DNA of 64,000 bases from Astragalus membranaceus (GCA_039519185.1 CM076846.1:138342428-138406427); one strand, 5' to 3'. Positions 45,385 through 56,799 are shown, numbered from the stretch's first letter. Made by a program: numbers and translations. The notes: generated by a model not told the origin, from the sequence alone.

Positions 45385-46155
45385 CGAGTTTGGGTGACGA
45401 CCCATGTTGACATACTAGGCGGGGTAGTCATGAACCCTTACCCTAGGCTCCGTGCCGTTAGGAAACACTATTGGTATTGGGGTTCGCCGGAAGATGCAAT
45501 GGGATTGCGGCCGGTGTTATGTTAAAAGTTATTGTACTATGTTCACCAGAAGATGCAAGCGGATTGCGGCTGGTGGTACGTAGAAAGGCCTAGGATGCTA
45601 GTTCATCGGGAAACGCAAGTGGATTGCAGTCGGTGTCTTACTAGATCGAAGCCTTATTATATGGTCCACCGGGATTAGCAAGCGGATTGCGGTCGGTGTT
45701 GTGTCAAATCTTAAAAATGTTTTAAAAAGGACCGAGAGTGCTAGTAGGGGTCTCGGTAGAACTCACTGAGATTGTATCTCATTGTTTATATGTTGTGGTT
45801 TTACAGATAAACAGGGAAAGTGGAGATCCAAGAGGCACGAGTAGGAGGTACTCGGATGGTTGCTGAAGACTTAGCTTTTATGCTTAAGTTATGTTTTCCC
45901 TTGTTAGTTATGTATCACGACATTATGACTTTAGCTGTTGTAAAAGTTATGTATTTATTTTCGCTTTCTTGTGCGATATTGAACACTGTATTTCACTGAT
46001 GGTTTATGGTCTTATTTACGTTTAAGACTGTTCTGTTGTTATTCAGTGAAAATTTTATTGAGGTGTTCAGTATTTAAACAAGAAATATATCTCTGATGTT
46101 TTAGGAATGGTGCACTTGGGTATTTTTACTCGATAAAAATTACCGGGGTGTTACA
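43728..46155 (+). repeat. 3' LTR of Gypsy C
   Basis: 2428 bp. It differs from the 5' copy mainly by a (TA)n run expanded at 45318-45380 and a shorter (TG)n near 43953. The four hairpin words are at 44845-44957. Confidence 0.92.
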
Positions 46156-46160
46156 ATTGA

Positions 46161-46429
46161 TGTGTGAACTGAAGCTTGAAGAGAAGAAGCCTGTGAAGCT
46201 GCTGATTGACAACAAATCAACAATCAGCCTTGTCAAGAACCTTGTTCTACATGGTCGTAGCAAGCATATTGAGACTAAGTTTCACTTTTTAAGGGAGCAA
46301 GTGGAGAAGGGCAACATTGAGGTTTGCCATTGCAGCACTCAGCTGCAAGTTGCTGATATCCTCACAAAAGGATTGAAGACTGATCAGTTTCTGAAACTGA
46401 AGTGTGATCTTGGAATGGTTATGTTTTAG
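46161..46429 (+). pseudogene. Copia A RNase H, last part
   Basis: It resumes the Copia frame after Gypsy C: CELKLEEKKPVKLLIDNKS, SKHIETKFHFLREQVEKGN and QVADILTKGLKTDQFLKLK, ending TAG at 46427. These are the conserved last motifs of Copia RNase H. It lies 20 bp before the 3' LTR. Confidence 0.9.
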
Positions 46430-46449
46430 TAACATGAGTTAAGGGATGG

Positions 46450-46956
46450 TGTTGACTTATACAGTGGCGGACCCAGGACCCCGGGGTCAGGGGTGTCAAA
46501 TTTTTTAAGGCCGGTGTCAAATGGGTGCAAAACTTGGTCTACTAGTACAATTTAAAATTTTCAGGGGGGTCAAAATTAAAATTTCAGGAGATTTAGGCTA
46601 TTTATATAGGGTGTTTAGTGCAAAAAAAAAATTCCAGGGGGTTCAACTGAACCCCCTGGATGTAAGCCAGGTCCGCCACTGGACTTATAACTCATGCTGG
46701 GATTTACCATTTACCATTTACTTTTACCATTTACATTACTGTTAGAGTTAATTTCTGTGCAATGTCATTTAGTATTAATTTCATTTGTATTTCATTTAAT
46801 TAGTTAGAAGCCAATTGATATACTCAGCTTGTAAAACTCTGTTCAGATAATACAACAGAATTCGTTTTTCTTCATTTCTCTTCTTCTCTGTATCTTCTCT
46901 TCTCTATGTATGTGTGAGTGTGTGTGAATGGTGAGATTGCTCAAATTGCTCCAACA
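46450..46956 (+). repeat. 3' LTR of Copia A, with an hAT MITE inside
   Basis: It begins tgttgacttata after a purine-rich aagggatgg and ends gctccaaca. Without the MITE and one copy of its target duplication it is 279 bp, matching the 5' LTR. It is followed by the target duplication aaagg. Confidence 0.9.
46462..46681 (+). mobile_element. hAT-type MITE (220 bp) in the Copia A 3' LTR
   Basis: Ends cagtggcggac and gtccgccactg are inverted complements, with a perfect 8-bp target duplication gacttata (46454-46461, 46682-46689), the hAT signature. An internal inverted repeat ccagggggttcaac/gaaccccctgg is near the right end. No coding capacity. Confidence 0.88.
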
Positions 46957-46961
46957 AAAGG

Positions 46962-47119
46962 CTCTCCCCGTCTCCCGGACATCATCATCCCATCGCACGT
47001 GGCAGTTGCCTTCGCTTACTATTGTTGTCTCCGTGATATCTACTTCTACTATATTTTCTACTTTATATTCTATATTCTACTATTTTTTATATATTATAAT
47101 AATATAATATATAATAATA

Positions 47120-47170
<51 letters not shown>

Positions 47171-47546
47171 CAAGGATTTAATTGGTATATGTAAAAACCT
47201 TTATACCATCAACCAATAAATTTTAATGGTATGAGTGACTTTTAAGATTATGCTTAAGATATAGTTAAATATTTTTTTTGACATCTCGTGATTGTTTGAT
47301 GTTGTAAAAAACCTTTTACAACAACGGTGTATATAAATTAAATCCTATATATAAATCACATATTGTCATTTATCTAGTTTTCCCATCATTTTTGCATGGC
47401 ATAAATGTAAAACTTCTTCTTTTTCATAAACCAGTGATATCTCTCTCACTTCAACCAGCATCTCTCTCTTCTATAAAAAAAAATCAACATCTCTCTCTCT
47501 CTCTCTCTCCATGTGAAACTTGTGTGCTCTTACTTTTACTGAAAAA
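46962..47546. other. Host flank right of Copia A, with TAA microsatellite
   Basis: This was joined to 4710 before the Copia insertion, so it may hold the original upstream region of the Tm-1-like gene. It contains a (TAA)n microsatellite at about 47105-47167 and a (TC)n run near 47493-47509. No gene is visible. Confidence 0.5.
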
Positions 47547-47765
47547 CAGTGGCGGACCTGGCTTGTTACCAGGGGGTTCAGTTGAACCCCCTGGAAAAAA
47601 AATTTGCACTTATCACCCTATATAAATAGTCTAAATCTCCTGAAATTTTGATTTTGAACCCTCTGAAAATTTTAAATTGCATTAGTAGACCAAGTTTTGC
47701 ACCCATTTGACACCGGCCTTAAAAAATTTGACACCCCTGACCCCGGGGTCCTGGGTCCGCCACTA
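47547..47765 (-). mobile_element. Second hAT-type MITE, opposite orientation
   Basis: The same family as 46462-46681 but inverted: cagtggcggacctgg at the left and gggtccgccacta at the right. The flanks ctgaaaaa (47539-47546) and ctaaaaaa (47766-47773) match at 7 of 8 bases. 219 bp. Confidence 0.85.
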
Positions 47766-47773
47766 CTAAAAAA

Positions 47774-49329
47774 TATTGGCATTTAATTTTTTCAACTTTG
47801 AACTATTGAAGTCTTGAATGAAAAATATTAACATTGTGTGACATAAAATAAGTTGGTGCTTCTATTGCGATATTAAAATTATTACTATATATCATTTTGA
47901 GATCAAAATTTTAAGTTATGACAAAATAAAATACAAATAAAAAAGTAAAAAAGTACCCATTTTGGGCTTTTGAGAGTTCAGTTCACTATTAAGTACTTCA
48001 AGTTGGGCTCACCATTGGATATACCATGTCTCATTCAAGAACCTATTTTTCCACGCTCACAACTGGAGTTCTCCGACTGGCTATTGGGATATTGAACCGG
48101 TTTGCTGGGTGATTTGGGTTCATAACATTTTAAACAAAATCCAACCAAAATCTCAAATGAAAAATGAGAATTTTGCATAATGAATAAAAAATAATACAAA
48201 AATCTGCCAATGTCTTAAATGTAAAATGAGACTTTCTCAATGATAACGAAAAATAAAACAAAAATTAATTGAAGTCTCAAATAAAAAATTATAGTAAGCA
48301 ATAAAATTGAAGTTGGAAATGTAAATGAGATATCTTTATAAATTACAATAAAATAGCAATCAATACATTATGTCCTACCATCAAACCAATTCAACTCAAA
48401 CATAATAGTGCTCCAATTAAGGTGCCCTTAAATCCCCTCAACTCAATCAAGTTTACTTGAGGTCAGAAGATTAATTTCATCTTCAACACATATTTGGCAG
48501 ACTGTTAGTTCGAAATCTTATCTTAGCAACACACATTTTCATTACATAGGGAAAACGCACCACATGATTTGGAGATGTTTGTTATGTTAGAGCACTATCG
48601 AGTGTGATAATATGCAAGTTTAAACATACTTTCAACCGTGTACAGTCTTACATTAGGACCACCACGAAGTCAAACCCTTATGTATTGCAATTTGCAACTA
48701 CAGAAAAGTTGATAGTATTTTACTCTCATATGGGTAAAGTCAAGAATTCAACAATTAAGAAATGAGAGGCATGCTAATGCTAATATTAGGATAATTAAAA
48801 TATACTGGTCATGAAATGTAAGTTTGAGTCCAGCTTTTATCTAGGATCCTGTAATTTTAAGGCTTATGAATCCAACATTCTATAGTGCACCACATTATCG
48901 GTAAAGAAAAAGTATAAATTGACAAATTAAGCATCAAATTCTAGTCGGAGGAAGAAACACTTATGCTAGGAAAGTCTAATACAACAACCAAACAAACTAA
49001 TCAATATATATCTTCATTCTTATAAGCCCATGCATTTATGGCCATGCACGTCTATCCCTGTTTAGTGAACGCTCTAGGAATCTTGCCAACGATTCCATAG
49101 GAAGCGGCCCCACTTCCACATTCACAAAGGTGACTCTATCAAGAGTACTCCTGTAGCTAGGTACTCCACTCCACATAGAGTATAGATCTCATTAAGAATT
49201 TCTATTTCCCCAACCTTACGTCACTTTAGGAATCATGCTTCTTTACTTATAATAGCATGTTCATCTCGTATCACTTCACAACTTGTTATTACCCATTGAA
49301 CCTAATTCTTGGGATCTCCAGTCTTTTAG
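47774..49329. other. AT-rich stretch without recognisable genes
   Basis: No long ORF. The right part (about 49030-49200) contains phrases such as aagcggccccacttccacat that I associate with the 3' non-coding part of Copia elements on the minus strand, so it may belong to fragment G. Confidence 0.35.
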
Positions 49330-49985
49330 GTCGGGTTACCATCGTGAGTGACTCATGATTCTAAAGGCAGTAGTCCCATCTTTGAGATGTATTTTGGAAT
49401 TTCTCCCTAGCTAATCATTTCGTCAAAGGATCAGCTAAGTTCTGATCAGTGTATTTTGGAATTTCTCCCTAGCTAATCATTTCGTCAAAGGCAGTAGTCC
49501 CACTCTCACAGCTCCTTTTGAGAGACATTCTCTCACAGTGCTATGCTTACGACGTATTTGTCGTCTTTTATCGTTGAAATAACGGTTCTCTATTTTTCCA
49601 ATAGCCGCGGTACTATCGCAGTTGATCAATACAGCTGGCATCGATTTTTCCCATAAAGGGATCTCTGCTAGTAAGCATCTCAACCAGCTAGCTTCTTCAC
49701 TAGCGGTTGCCAATGCTATCATTTCAGACTCCATAGTGGACTGAGCCAATATGGTATGTTTCTTAGATTTCCAAGAGACATCACCACCAACTATACTAAA
49801 AATATAGCCACTGGTTGCTTTGGAATCATCTGATAGAGTATTCCAATATGCATCACTATATCCTTCAAGTACAGCTGGAAATCTCTAGTAATGTAGCCCG
49901 AGATTCACGATCCTTTTAAGGTATCTCATGACTCTCTCGATAGCGTGCCAATGCTCTATAGTAGGTCAACTAGTAAACCTGCATA
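49330..49985 (-). pseudogene. Copia fragment G: RNase H region
   Basis: The minus strand encodes degraded EHWHAIERVMRYLKRIVNLG, then LEGYSDAYWNTLSDDSKATS, GYIFSIVGGDVSWKSKKHT, and the open part AQSTMESEMIALATASEEAS, with LINCDSTAAIGKIENRYF. The end DQNLADPLTK follows near 49440. It is a different Copia family from A. A 41-bp stretch (tattttggaatttctccctag...) is duplicated at about 49390-49430 and 49451-49491, which breaks the frame. It is truncated at 49990 by Gypsy D. Confidence 0.8.
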
Positions 49986-49990
49986 ATAAT

Positions 49991-50734
49991 AGTAACATCC
50001 CCAAAATAATTAATAGAATTATTTGAATGTTAACCCAAATGAATTATTTTAGTACTTGACTGGTAAATTTATTGAGTGCTAAAATTAATTATTGGTTGTC
50101 ATGGGATCGTTAACCGGTTAATTCGGGGCAATGACGATTTAGAAACGAAATTAGAGATTAAGGGCAATGTGGTCATTTGACCACATTACCACTTAATATA
50201 TAAGAAAAGAAAAGAAAAGAATTAAAGGAAAGAAAGGAAAGGAAGCGAGAGACAAAGAGGAGAAATGAGAGAAAAGAAAAGAAAAGAGAAGAGAAAAGAA
50301 AGAAGGAAACGAAGAGGAGAAGAGAGAAGAGGGTGGGGAAACCTTCACCAAATTTCTTTTTCTTGGTTCCATTAGAATCCACTCATCATCCTCTTCAATT
50401 TGGTATAAGAATCATCAACAACAACTCATCCTCCACAATTTTACCATTTTCGAATTTAAGTGTAAAAGAGAGGTTTTGAGAGCTTTCTCCTTCCTTTGAG
50501 AAGTTAGGAAGCTTGGGAAACACAAACAAGAGGTTGGGTACTAGTTTGGAGTAAAGGAATCAAAGATTGGAGAGTTAGGGGTTTGATTGTCAAAAATTGG
50601 GGTTTATGTGAATAGGAGCAATTTGAGGTTGAAGATGATGAATAGTGTTTGATGATTCAAAGATGATTAGGAACGAACCCAAAGCGTATTAAGTGCGGAA
50701 CGAAGTTCAATTTCGCGAATTGGAAGTTGGTTGG
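49991..50734 (+). repeat. 5' LTR of Gypsy D, left part
   Basis: agtaacatccccaaaataat aligns with the LTR starts of C (37581) and with 63950. It contains an aaaag/gaaag purine tract (50201-50335). It ends at ggaagttggttgg where element E begins, and C has the uninterrupted counterpart. Confidence 0.85.
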
Positions 50735-51179
50735 TGTTCTGGAGTGGACCGAGGGGTCCCATCAGCAAAACCAGGAGGTGCATTCAGCAATTGGAATGGA
50801 TCAGCCCAATCAATCCAGCCCATGTCCACCTCACGCGAGCCCAACATAATTGGACAGTCAAGATCGACTCTACCCATCCAACGATCCACGAGAGGGCACG
50901 ATTTACTATAAATACAGGCAAACTTTGCCCTAAGAAAGGTTGAATCTCTAATCCTTAGTACCTTCACTCTTATATTCTATATACTGACTTGAGCGTCGGA
51001 GTGGCTTGCAGGTACCCCCCGGGCGCTCACCTCCCGTCAGGACAGCAAGAGACCTGACCTCCCGTCAGGACAACAAGAGACCTGACCTCCCGTCAGGACA
51101 GCAAGTGACCTGACCTCCCGTCAGGACAGCAAGAGACCTACCAACAGCAGACGACCAAAAAGCTGCTCGGTACAGAACA
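50735..51179 (+). repeat. 5' LTR of element E
   Basis: 445 bp. It has a TATA-like box ctataaatac at about 50908 and four copies of a 28-bp unit containing ctcccgtcaggacagcaag (51027-51138). Its first 17 bases or so (tgttctggagtggaccg) do not match the 3' copy upstream of 57828, so one of the LTRs has been rearranged at its start. Confidence 0.8.
50908..50917 (+). promoter_or_regulatory. TATA box in LTR of element E
   Basis: ctataaatac, followed about 30 bp later by a possible start region. The same box is at about 57984 in the 3' LTR. Confidence 0.5.
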
Positions 51180-51245
51180 TTGACGACCACAGTGGGAGAT
51201 TTCTATCTTTCACATCATCACTCGAACTTTTCTCTTGCTACTCCA

Positions 51246-51401
51246 TGGCTCCCAGAGGCAGACCCCGGGTTCAAAGCATCGTCACACCCGCACCCCGACC
51301 AGAGGGGACTCCGGAAGGCAATGTCGTAACCCTACCTGACAAGGGTACCAGTCGGCCTGCCCAGCCTTATGCTGCATCAGGAAGACCAGCAGAGTGCTAA
51401 G
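51246..51401 (+). pseudogene. Element E gag N-terminus
   Basis: The ATG at 51246 starts MAPRGRPRVQSIVTPAPRPE, a basic start typical of Tat-type gag, and stops at TAG (51399-51401) after 51 codons. GGCGCC-repeat DNA separates it from the capsid part at 52244. Confidence 0.55.
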
Positions 51402-51679
51402 GACATGCCCAACCCAGGAGGGCGCCTGGCAGGGCACCAAGACAGCCTCAGGTCGCGCCCATGAGGGCGGCTGGCACCCACGAGGGCGCCATGGCAAAAA
51501 CAAGAAGGACCGAGCACCATACAAGGTGCCTGGCACCCGGCACCTAAGAGGGTGCTCCAGTCGGCAGTCCATAACTTTGTCCATGTTTATCCTATCGAGG
51601 CGTGTGAGCATGCGTTGGAAAGTTAAGAAGAACAGCTACAACTTTCATGTTAAGCTCAAAATCCAATTCGGATGTCTCC

Positions 51680-51995
51680 GCACCCAGGAAAGACGCCCAG
51701 GAGGAGGGTGCCAACATCAAGACGCGACATCTTGGCACCAGGCGCCCAGGAGGGCGCCAAAAACAGGATACATGGCACAGGGCGCCCATGAGGGCGCCAG
51801 CAGCGTCTTGGCGCAAGGCGCCCAAGAGGGCGCCAAAGACAGGATACATGGCGCAGGGCGCCCAGGAGGGCGCCGACTTCAGAGTGTTGCACTTTGGCTC
51901 AAGGCGCCCAGGAAGAGGGCGCCAACTTCAGGGTGTTGCACTTTGGCTCAAGGCGCCCAGGAGGAGGGCGCCAACTTCAGGATGTTGCACCTTGT
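51680..51995. repeat. GGCGCC-word repeats in element E (first block)
   Basis: The unit ggcgcccaggagggcgcc (arms GGCGCCC/GGGCGCC) and variants recur about every 40-60 bp between shared phrases such as aggatacatggc and ttgcactttggctc. Overlapping ORFs here encode only the repeat. Confidence 0.85.
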
Positions 51996-52243
51996 CACTC
52001 GGCACGCAGGAAGGGGTGCCAGTATGTAGTCCATAACTTCGTCCATACTTATCCGATGGAGGCGTATGAGCATGCGTTGGAAAGCTAAGAAGCTTAGCTA
52101 CAATTATTATGTTAAAAGAAAAATCCAATTCGGACGTCTCCGGCACCCCCACCGGAGACACCACCAAGGATCACCATCGAGGAGATCCCCCGACCGGGGC
52201 AGGGCTCGAAATTTGGACTAAGAAGACACATCCCCCCCGCAAC

Positions 52244-52716
52244 TCAAGAAGGTTTTCCGATGAAGGACCTTTCACTCGAAAGGGGGGTGAATGCCAAACC
52301 CCAAGGGCCGATAATGAGCCATAGAGGCGTCAGGAAGCCGTTTAACTGCAAAATCTTCCCCCTCACTCTCGAAAATTCCGCATTAGAGTGGTTTCAAGAG
52401 CTAGGGCCCAACTCCATCTCCTCATGGGGGGCAGCTGGCGAGAATGTTCACAGCTCGTTTCACTGCCTCCCGGCCGAAACCCAAATCTGAAGAGATTCTT
52501 AGAGCAATCAAGCAGGGAGAGAAAGAAACACTTAGAGAATATCTGGAAAGGTTCAACAAGGAGGCTACCAACGTCAGAGACCTTGAAGACAAGAGGAGGC
52601 TCTTTTGGATGAAGGATGTCCTCAGGAAGGGAAGCCTGTTTCAAAGGGACATGGAAGTTAACAAATCCCAAAGCCTGTACGAGTTCCTTCGGAAGGCACA
52701 GAAGTACATGGACTAG
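52244..52716 (+). pseudogene. Element E gag capsid domain, frameshifted
   Basis: Retrotransposon gag motifs are PFNCKIFPLTLENSALEWFQ, LGPNSISSWG, then after a frame change near 52430 MFTARFTASRPKPKS, IKQGEKETLREYLERFNKEA and QSLYEFLRKAQKYMD. It ends in TAG at 52714-52716. The domain is the same type as in plant Ty3/Gypsy gags. No knuckle or pol follows. Confidence 0.75.
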
Positions 52717-53340
52717 GGAGAAGACAACATGGCGTACCAAGAGGACGCCAAAGTTGGTAATAAGGAGGAAGAGGATGAAACTCGTGACTCCGAATAAGGA
52801 GCAGAGCATCAGGACTCAAGCCTAAGGCTAGGCCTAGTTGTGAATTTGTTGTTTGAGCACAAAAGCGGAATATCAAGAAAGAAAAAGGTCCAACTCCGTA
52901 GTCAGGAGTGGAGCGAGACAAGTCTGAGACCTAACATACCATGCAGGGAGGGACTTCCTGGATCGTAGGGGGCAACCTCAACATTAACCTAAAGTCAAGA
53001 TCATCTCTCCAGGTATGGGAGTCAAAAATGTCATGGCGCGCTCATCTTCCTAAAGCAAAGCAGCAAGGATCACGGCACCCACCCGGCGGGGATCCAAGGT
53101 ATGAGACCACGATGTCTAGGGTAGCAGGCGCTAAAAAAAAGGCGTGGAAGTCAAGCAAATGATGAGACCATGAGGTCACAGACACCAGAGATACCCACCT
53201 ACAAGGATGACGTCCAGTCTACAGGCCATAACCTCATTTGTGTTTTTCCGACGGAGGCGCGTAAGCGTGTGTTGGAAAGCTAAGAAGCAGAGGTACAATT
53301 ATCATATTAAACTAGAAATCCAATTCGTACGTCTCCACAC
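52717..53340. other. Non-coding part of element E after gag
   Basis: Remnants of a gag-like 3' end without open frame, with the phrase cataacctcatttgtgttttt that is also found in variant form at about 51570 and 52030. Nothing else is recognised. Confidence 0.35.
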
Positions 53341-53369
53341 CCCAGGAAGGGAAACAAGCTGACAACACT

Positions 53370-53740
53370 CACAAGCTCGTGAGAAAATAAAATAGTGCAT
53401 GAGCACGTGAGCAAATAACATAGTGCGCGAGCACAAGAGTGCATGAGCACGTAAGCAAATAAAAGAATGCATGAGCATGTGAGTGCATAAGCACGTAAGA
53501 CAAATAACTAGTGCATGAGCACATAAGAAAATTAAAGGATGCATGAGCATGCAAGTGCACGAGTCCGTGAGAAAATGACATAGTGCACGAGCACGCGAGC
53601 AAATAGAGAGTGCACGAGCACGTGAGCAAATAACATAGTGCACGAGCACATGAGAAAATGAAATGGTGCACGAGCACCTAGGAAAGTAGACCGATGCATG
53701 AGCATCCGAGAAAATTAAATAGTGCATGAGCACGTAAGGC
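53370..53740. repeat. Imperfect tandem array (gcacgagcacgtgagcaaat type) in element E
   Basis: Units of about 20-40 bp built from agtgcatgagcacgtaag and relatives recur throughout. Minus-strand ORFs are repeat-driven. Confidence 0.8.
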
Positions 53741-54087
53741 AGCACACGGAAGGACGCCTGACAGGGCGCCAAGGCAGCCACAGGCGCCCCCCAGGAAGGC
53801 GCCCAGCAGGGCGCCACCAACGGAAGAAAGGGAACCTCCCCCTACTTGCACATGGTAGAAAACAATTGCTCCAACAGGATAATCGCTGTGATCAGCTGAC
53901 AAACCTAGCAGGCCCGACAACGTCAATTCAGGACCATCCCCCGGGATAATCTCGACTTAGGGGGCAACGGTGGAACCAAGTCAAATATCCACCAGAGGCA
54001 CCACTGGGGATCACCATCGAGGAGATCCCCCGACCAACGCAAGTCAACATCAAACTCTGCCACGAGGTACGAGGCGGCGTCGAAGTC

Positions 54088-54840
54088 GCAACCTTTGACG
54101 GAAGTTAAATTCAGACCGAGATCTGAATAAACTCCCCTAGAGTCACCGAGAGGGGTGCGAAGCGGCATCGAATATGGTCGCAACCTCTGACGGAAGTTAA
54201 ATTCAGACCGAGATTTGAATAAACTCCCCCAGAGTCACCGAGAGGGGTGCAAAGCGGCATCGAATATGGTCGCAACCTCTAACGGGAGTTAAATTCAGAC
54301 CGAGATCTGAATAAACTCCCCCAGAGTCACCGAGAGGGGTGTGAAGCGGCATCGAATATGGTCGCAACCTCTGACGGGAGTTAAATTCATACCGAGATCT
54401 GAATAAACTCCCCCAGAGTCACCGAGAGGGGTGCGAAGCGGCATCGAATATGGTCGTAACCTCTGACGGGAGTTAAATTCAGACCGAGATCTGAATAAAC
54501 TCCCCTAGAGTCACCGAGAGGGGTGCGAAGCGGCATCGAATATGGTCGCAACCTCTGACGGGAGTTAAATTCATACCGAGATCTGAATAAACTCCCCCAG
54601 AGTCACCGAGAGGGGTGCGAAGCGGCATCGAATATGGTCGTAACCTCTGACGGGAGTTAAATTCAGACCGAGATCTGAATAAACTCCCCCAGAGTCACCG
54701 AGAGGGGTGCGAAGCGGCATCGAATATGGTCGCAACCTCTGACGGGAGTTAGATTCAGACCGAGATCTGAATAAACTCCCCCAGAGTCACCGAGAGGGGT
54801 GCGAAGCGGCATCAGCAATGGCCGCAACCTCTGGTAGGAG
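54088..54840. repeat. 92-bp tandem array in element E
   Basis: The unit begins gcaacctctgacgggagtta and repeats at 54088, 54180, 54272, 54364, 54456, 54548, 54640 and 54732, with a diverged ninth from 54824. Copies differ by only a few bases, so the array expanded recently or is homogenised. Each unit contains tcaccgagaggggtg. Confidence 0.95.
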
Positions 54841-55559
54841 TTAAAAGTCAGACCGAGTTCTGATAAACTGCCCCCAGATTTAACTGTGCCACGAGGCAAT
54901 AAGAGATTATTCATTCAGATGTACGAGGCAATGCCTTGCGCCCGGGGCCACCTGGCACGTGCCTGTTATAACCAAGAGAATCAAGCCTGACAAAGACCTC
55001 ATGATCAAATTGAAAGAGGCTCGACTCTAGAACGGCTTCCGGATACAAACACCGAGCGTGGCCAATCGCTTTGTCGTAGGCAGCATAGAAGAATCTCCAC
55101 CACTTCATGCTCAATCAGCAGATCATCATCAGAAGAGGTAATGACGAAGCCAGGGAAGCCAGCTTCCTCCAAAGGCACGGTATCACTCGCCATCTCTCAA
55201 CCTGCAGGACAGGGGGCGGAACAAGCAGTTATAAGACATGACCGAACACCCCCTCCCCTGAGGTGGGGGACGTCAACAAAAACAAGAGGTTACAACCCCC
55301 CTCCCCTGAGGTGGAAGACGTCAACAAAACAAGACATGCTCAGAAGAACAAAGAAGCTAGAAAGATAAGCGAAAAGTCCACCCGGAAGTTACCTCAGTGA
55401 ATTAGAAGCGGCAAAGACTCGCGGGAATGTCAACGGATGATAGTAAGAGCAACTCCCCTCGGCACCAAGCAATCCCTGAAAATTCATAGATAAGAAAGCA
55501 GGTCAAGAGTCAGGAGGAACAACAAAAATAAAACAAAGTACCAAGTACACGTCTACACA

Positions 55560-55790
55560 GGTCAACACCCAAGAGGGCGCCTGTCAGGACCAAGAGGGCG
55601 CCTGTCAGGACCAGGAGGGCGCCTGTCAGAACCAGGAGGGAGCCTGTCAGGAACAAAAAGGGCACCTGTCAGGACCAGGAGGGCGCCTGTCAGGACCAGG
55701 AGGACGCCTGTCAGGACCAAGAGGGCGCCTGTCTGGACCAGGAGGGCGCCTGTCAGGACCAGGAGGGCACCTGGCAGAAGCAACCAGTGC
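55560..55790. repeat. 21-bp tandem array with GGCGCC core in element E
   Basis: The unit ggaccaggagggcgcctgtca occurs about ten times with small changes (aagagg, aacc, cacc). ORFs on the minus strand (repeated PDRRPPG or LTGALLV) are repeat-driven. Confidence 0.92.
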
Positions 55791-56799
55791 CCATGAGGGC
55801 GCCTGGCAGGAGCAAGCGGCACCCAGCAGAGGGGCACCTGACAGGGGGCAGTCTGAAAGCAAATCCTTCGCGGCAGGGTGGTCAGCACTATGCAGTAAGA
55901 CGCTCACGAGAGCACCGAACCTTGTCTCGCAAAATCTGCTCCATGATAAGCCATGCAGCACACGCACGCAGGGAGGCGCCAGCACCAGGAGATGAGTCAC
56001 AGTCACGACAAAGAGACATTGCACAATTCAACGAGTCAAAAGAAATGGTGAATAAAGATAAAATCATGTATGGCATAGAAGTCATCATTGAAACAGCAAA
56101 ATCCTATAAGGAAAAATCCAGCCACCCAGCAAGTAAAAGAAAAAGTACAGGTGAAAAGCAAATCAACCAAAGAGAAATGGTCAGGGGGCAAGGACATCGA
56201 AGTCAACACTATTGGGATGATATCTGACAGTCCCCCCGCCTAGAACCCAGGAGGGCGCTTGGCAGGAGGGCGCCTGGCAAGAGCACTTTGACACAAGGCG
56301 CCAACATCGGGATGACTGGGCACTCCGGCACTTTGGCAAGCGGTTTCCAACGCTCCATGTAGGTCCACCTGAAGCCGGTTCTTATCCAAGATAAACCGAT
56401 TCCCCTCTTCATTCACCCCTACATAGTACAACAAGGTTAAAAGACCACCTCAAAGAATAAGTTAAAAGTTCCAAGAGATCACCCAAAAAGGACTACCGGG
56501 ATGAGGTCGACACCCCATGTGTCAAGGCTGTCTCCATCATCCTCACCATCTCCCAACCTGCTGGACAGGGGGCAACACAAACAGTTAAGTACCAGACAAA
56601 CAACACCCTATCTCGAGGTGGGAGGCTTCAAAGAAACGAGACGAGCAAGGTCGGGCGAACAATCGGGAAAAAGACAAGTCTCCTTGATGGCAAGAAGCCT
56701 GAAAATATCAAATCAAAGAGCAAGTCAAAACAAGCAACAAAAGGAACAACAAAGAAGGAAGTACAAAGCGAAATCTAAGGCCGAAACTGATGCCCATGG

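Larger units (their letters stand above)
37581..46155 (+). mobile_element. Gypsy retrotransposon C (chromovirus-like), defective but recent
   Basis: Target duplication attga (37576-37580, 46156-46160). LTRs 37581-39976 and 43728-46155 both run TGTAACATC...GGTGTTACA. I count about 20 substitutions between them by eye across 2.4 kb, plus length changes in (TG)n and (TA)n tracts, so insertion is recent. The 3.75-kb internal part has a shortened gag, protease, reverse transcriptase and RNase H, but no recognisable integrase. Gag-protease is full of frameshifts. It probably moved with proteins from another element. Confidence 0.9.
4716..46956 (+). mobile_element. Copia LTR retrotransposon A, expanded by nested insertions
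   Basis: Both ends are defined: target duplication aaagg at 4711-4715 and 46957-46961, LTR starting TGTTC/TGTTG and ending CAACA. Removing the insertions gives LTRs of 279 bp on each side, a tRNA-iMet-type primer site after the 5' LTR, and one gag-pol frame in Copia order (gag, protease, integrase, reverse transcriptase, RNase H). The pieces of that frame are at 11318-11340, 12865-15734, about 15863-16068, 36847-37580 and 46161-46429. The two LTRs differ at many positions by eye, several percent, so A is the oldest insertion of the nest. It carries several stops and frameshifts and is dead. Confidence 0.9.

Noticed and set aside
54088..54840. Regular 92-bp array resembling a CRISPR array
   Set aside because: Units are contiguous without unique spacers, and the setting is a plant retrotransposon; it is a tandem repeat.
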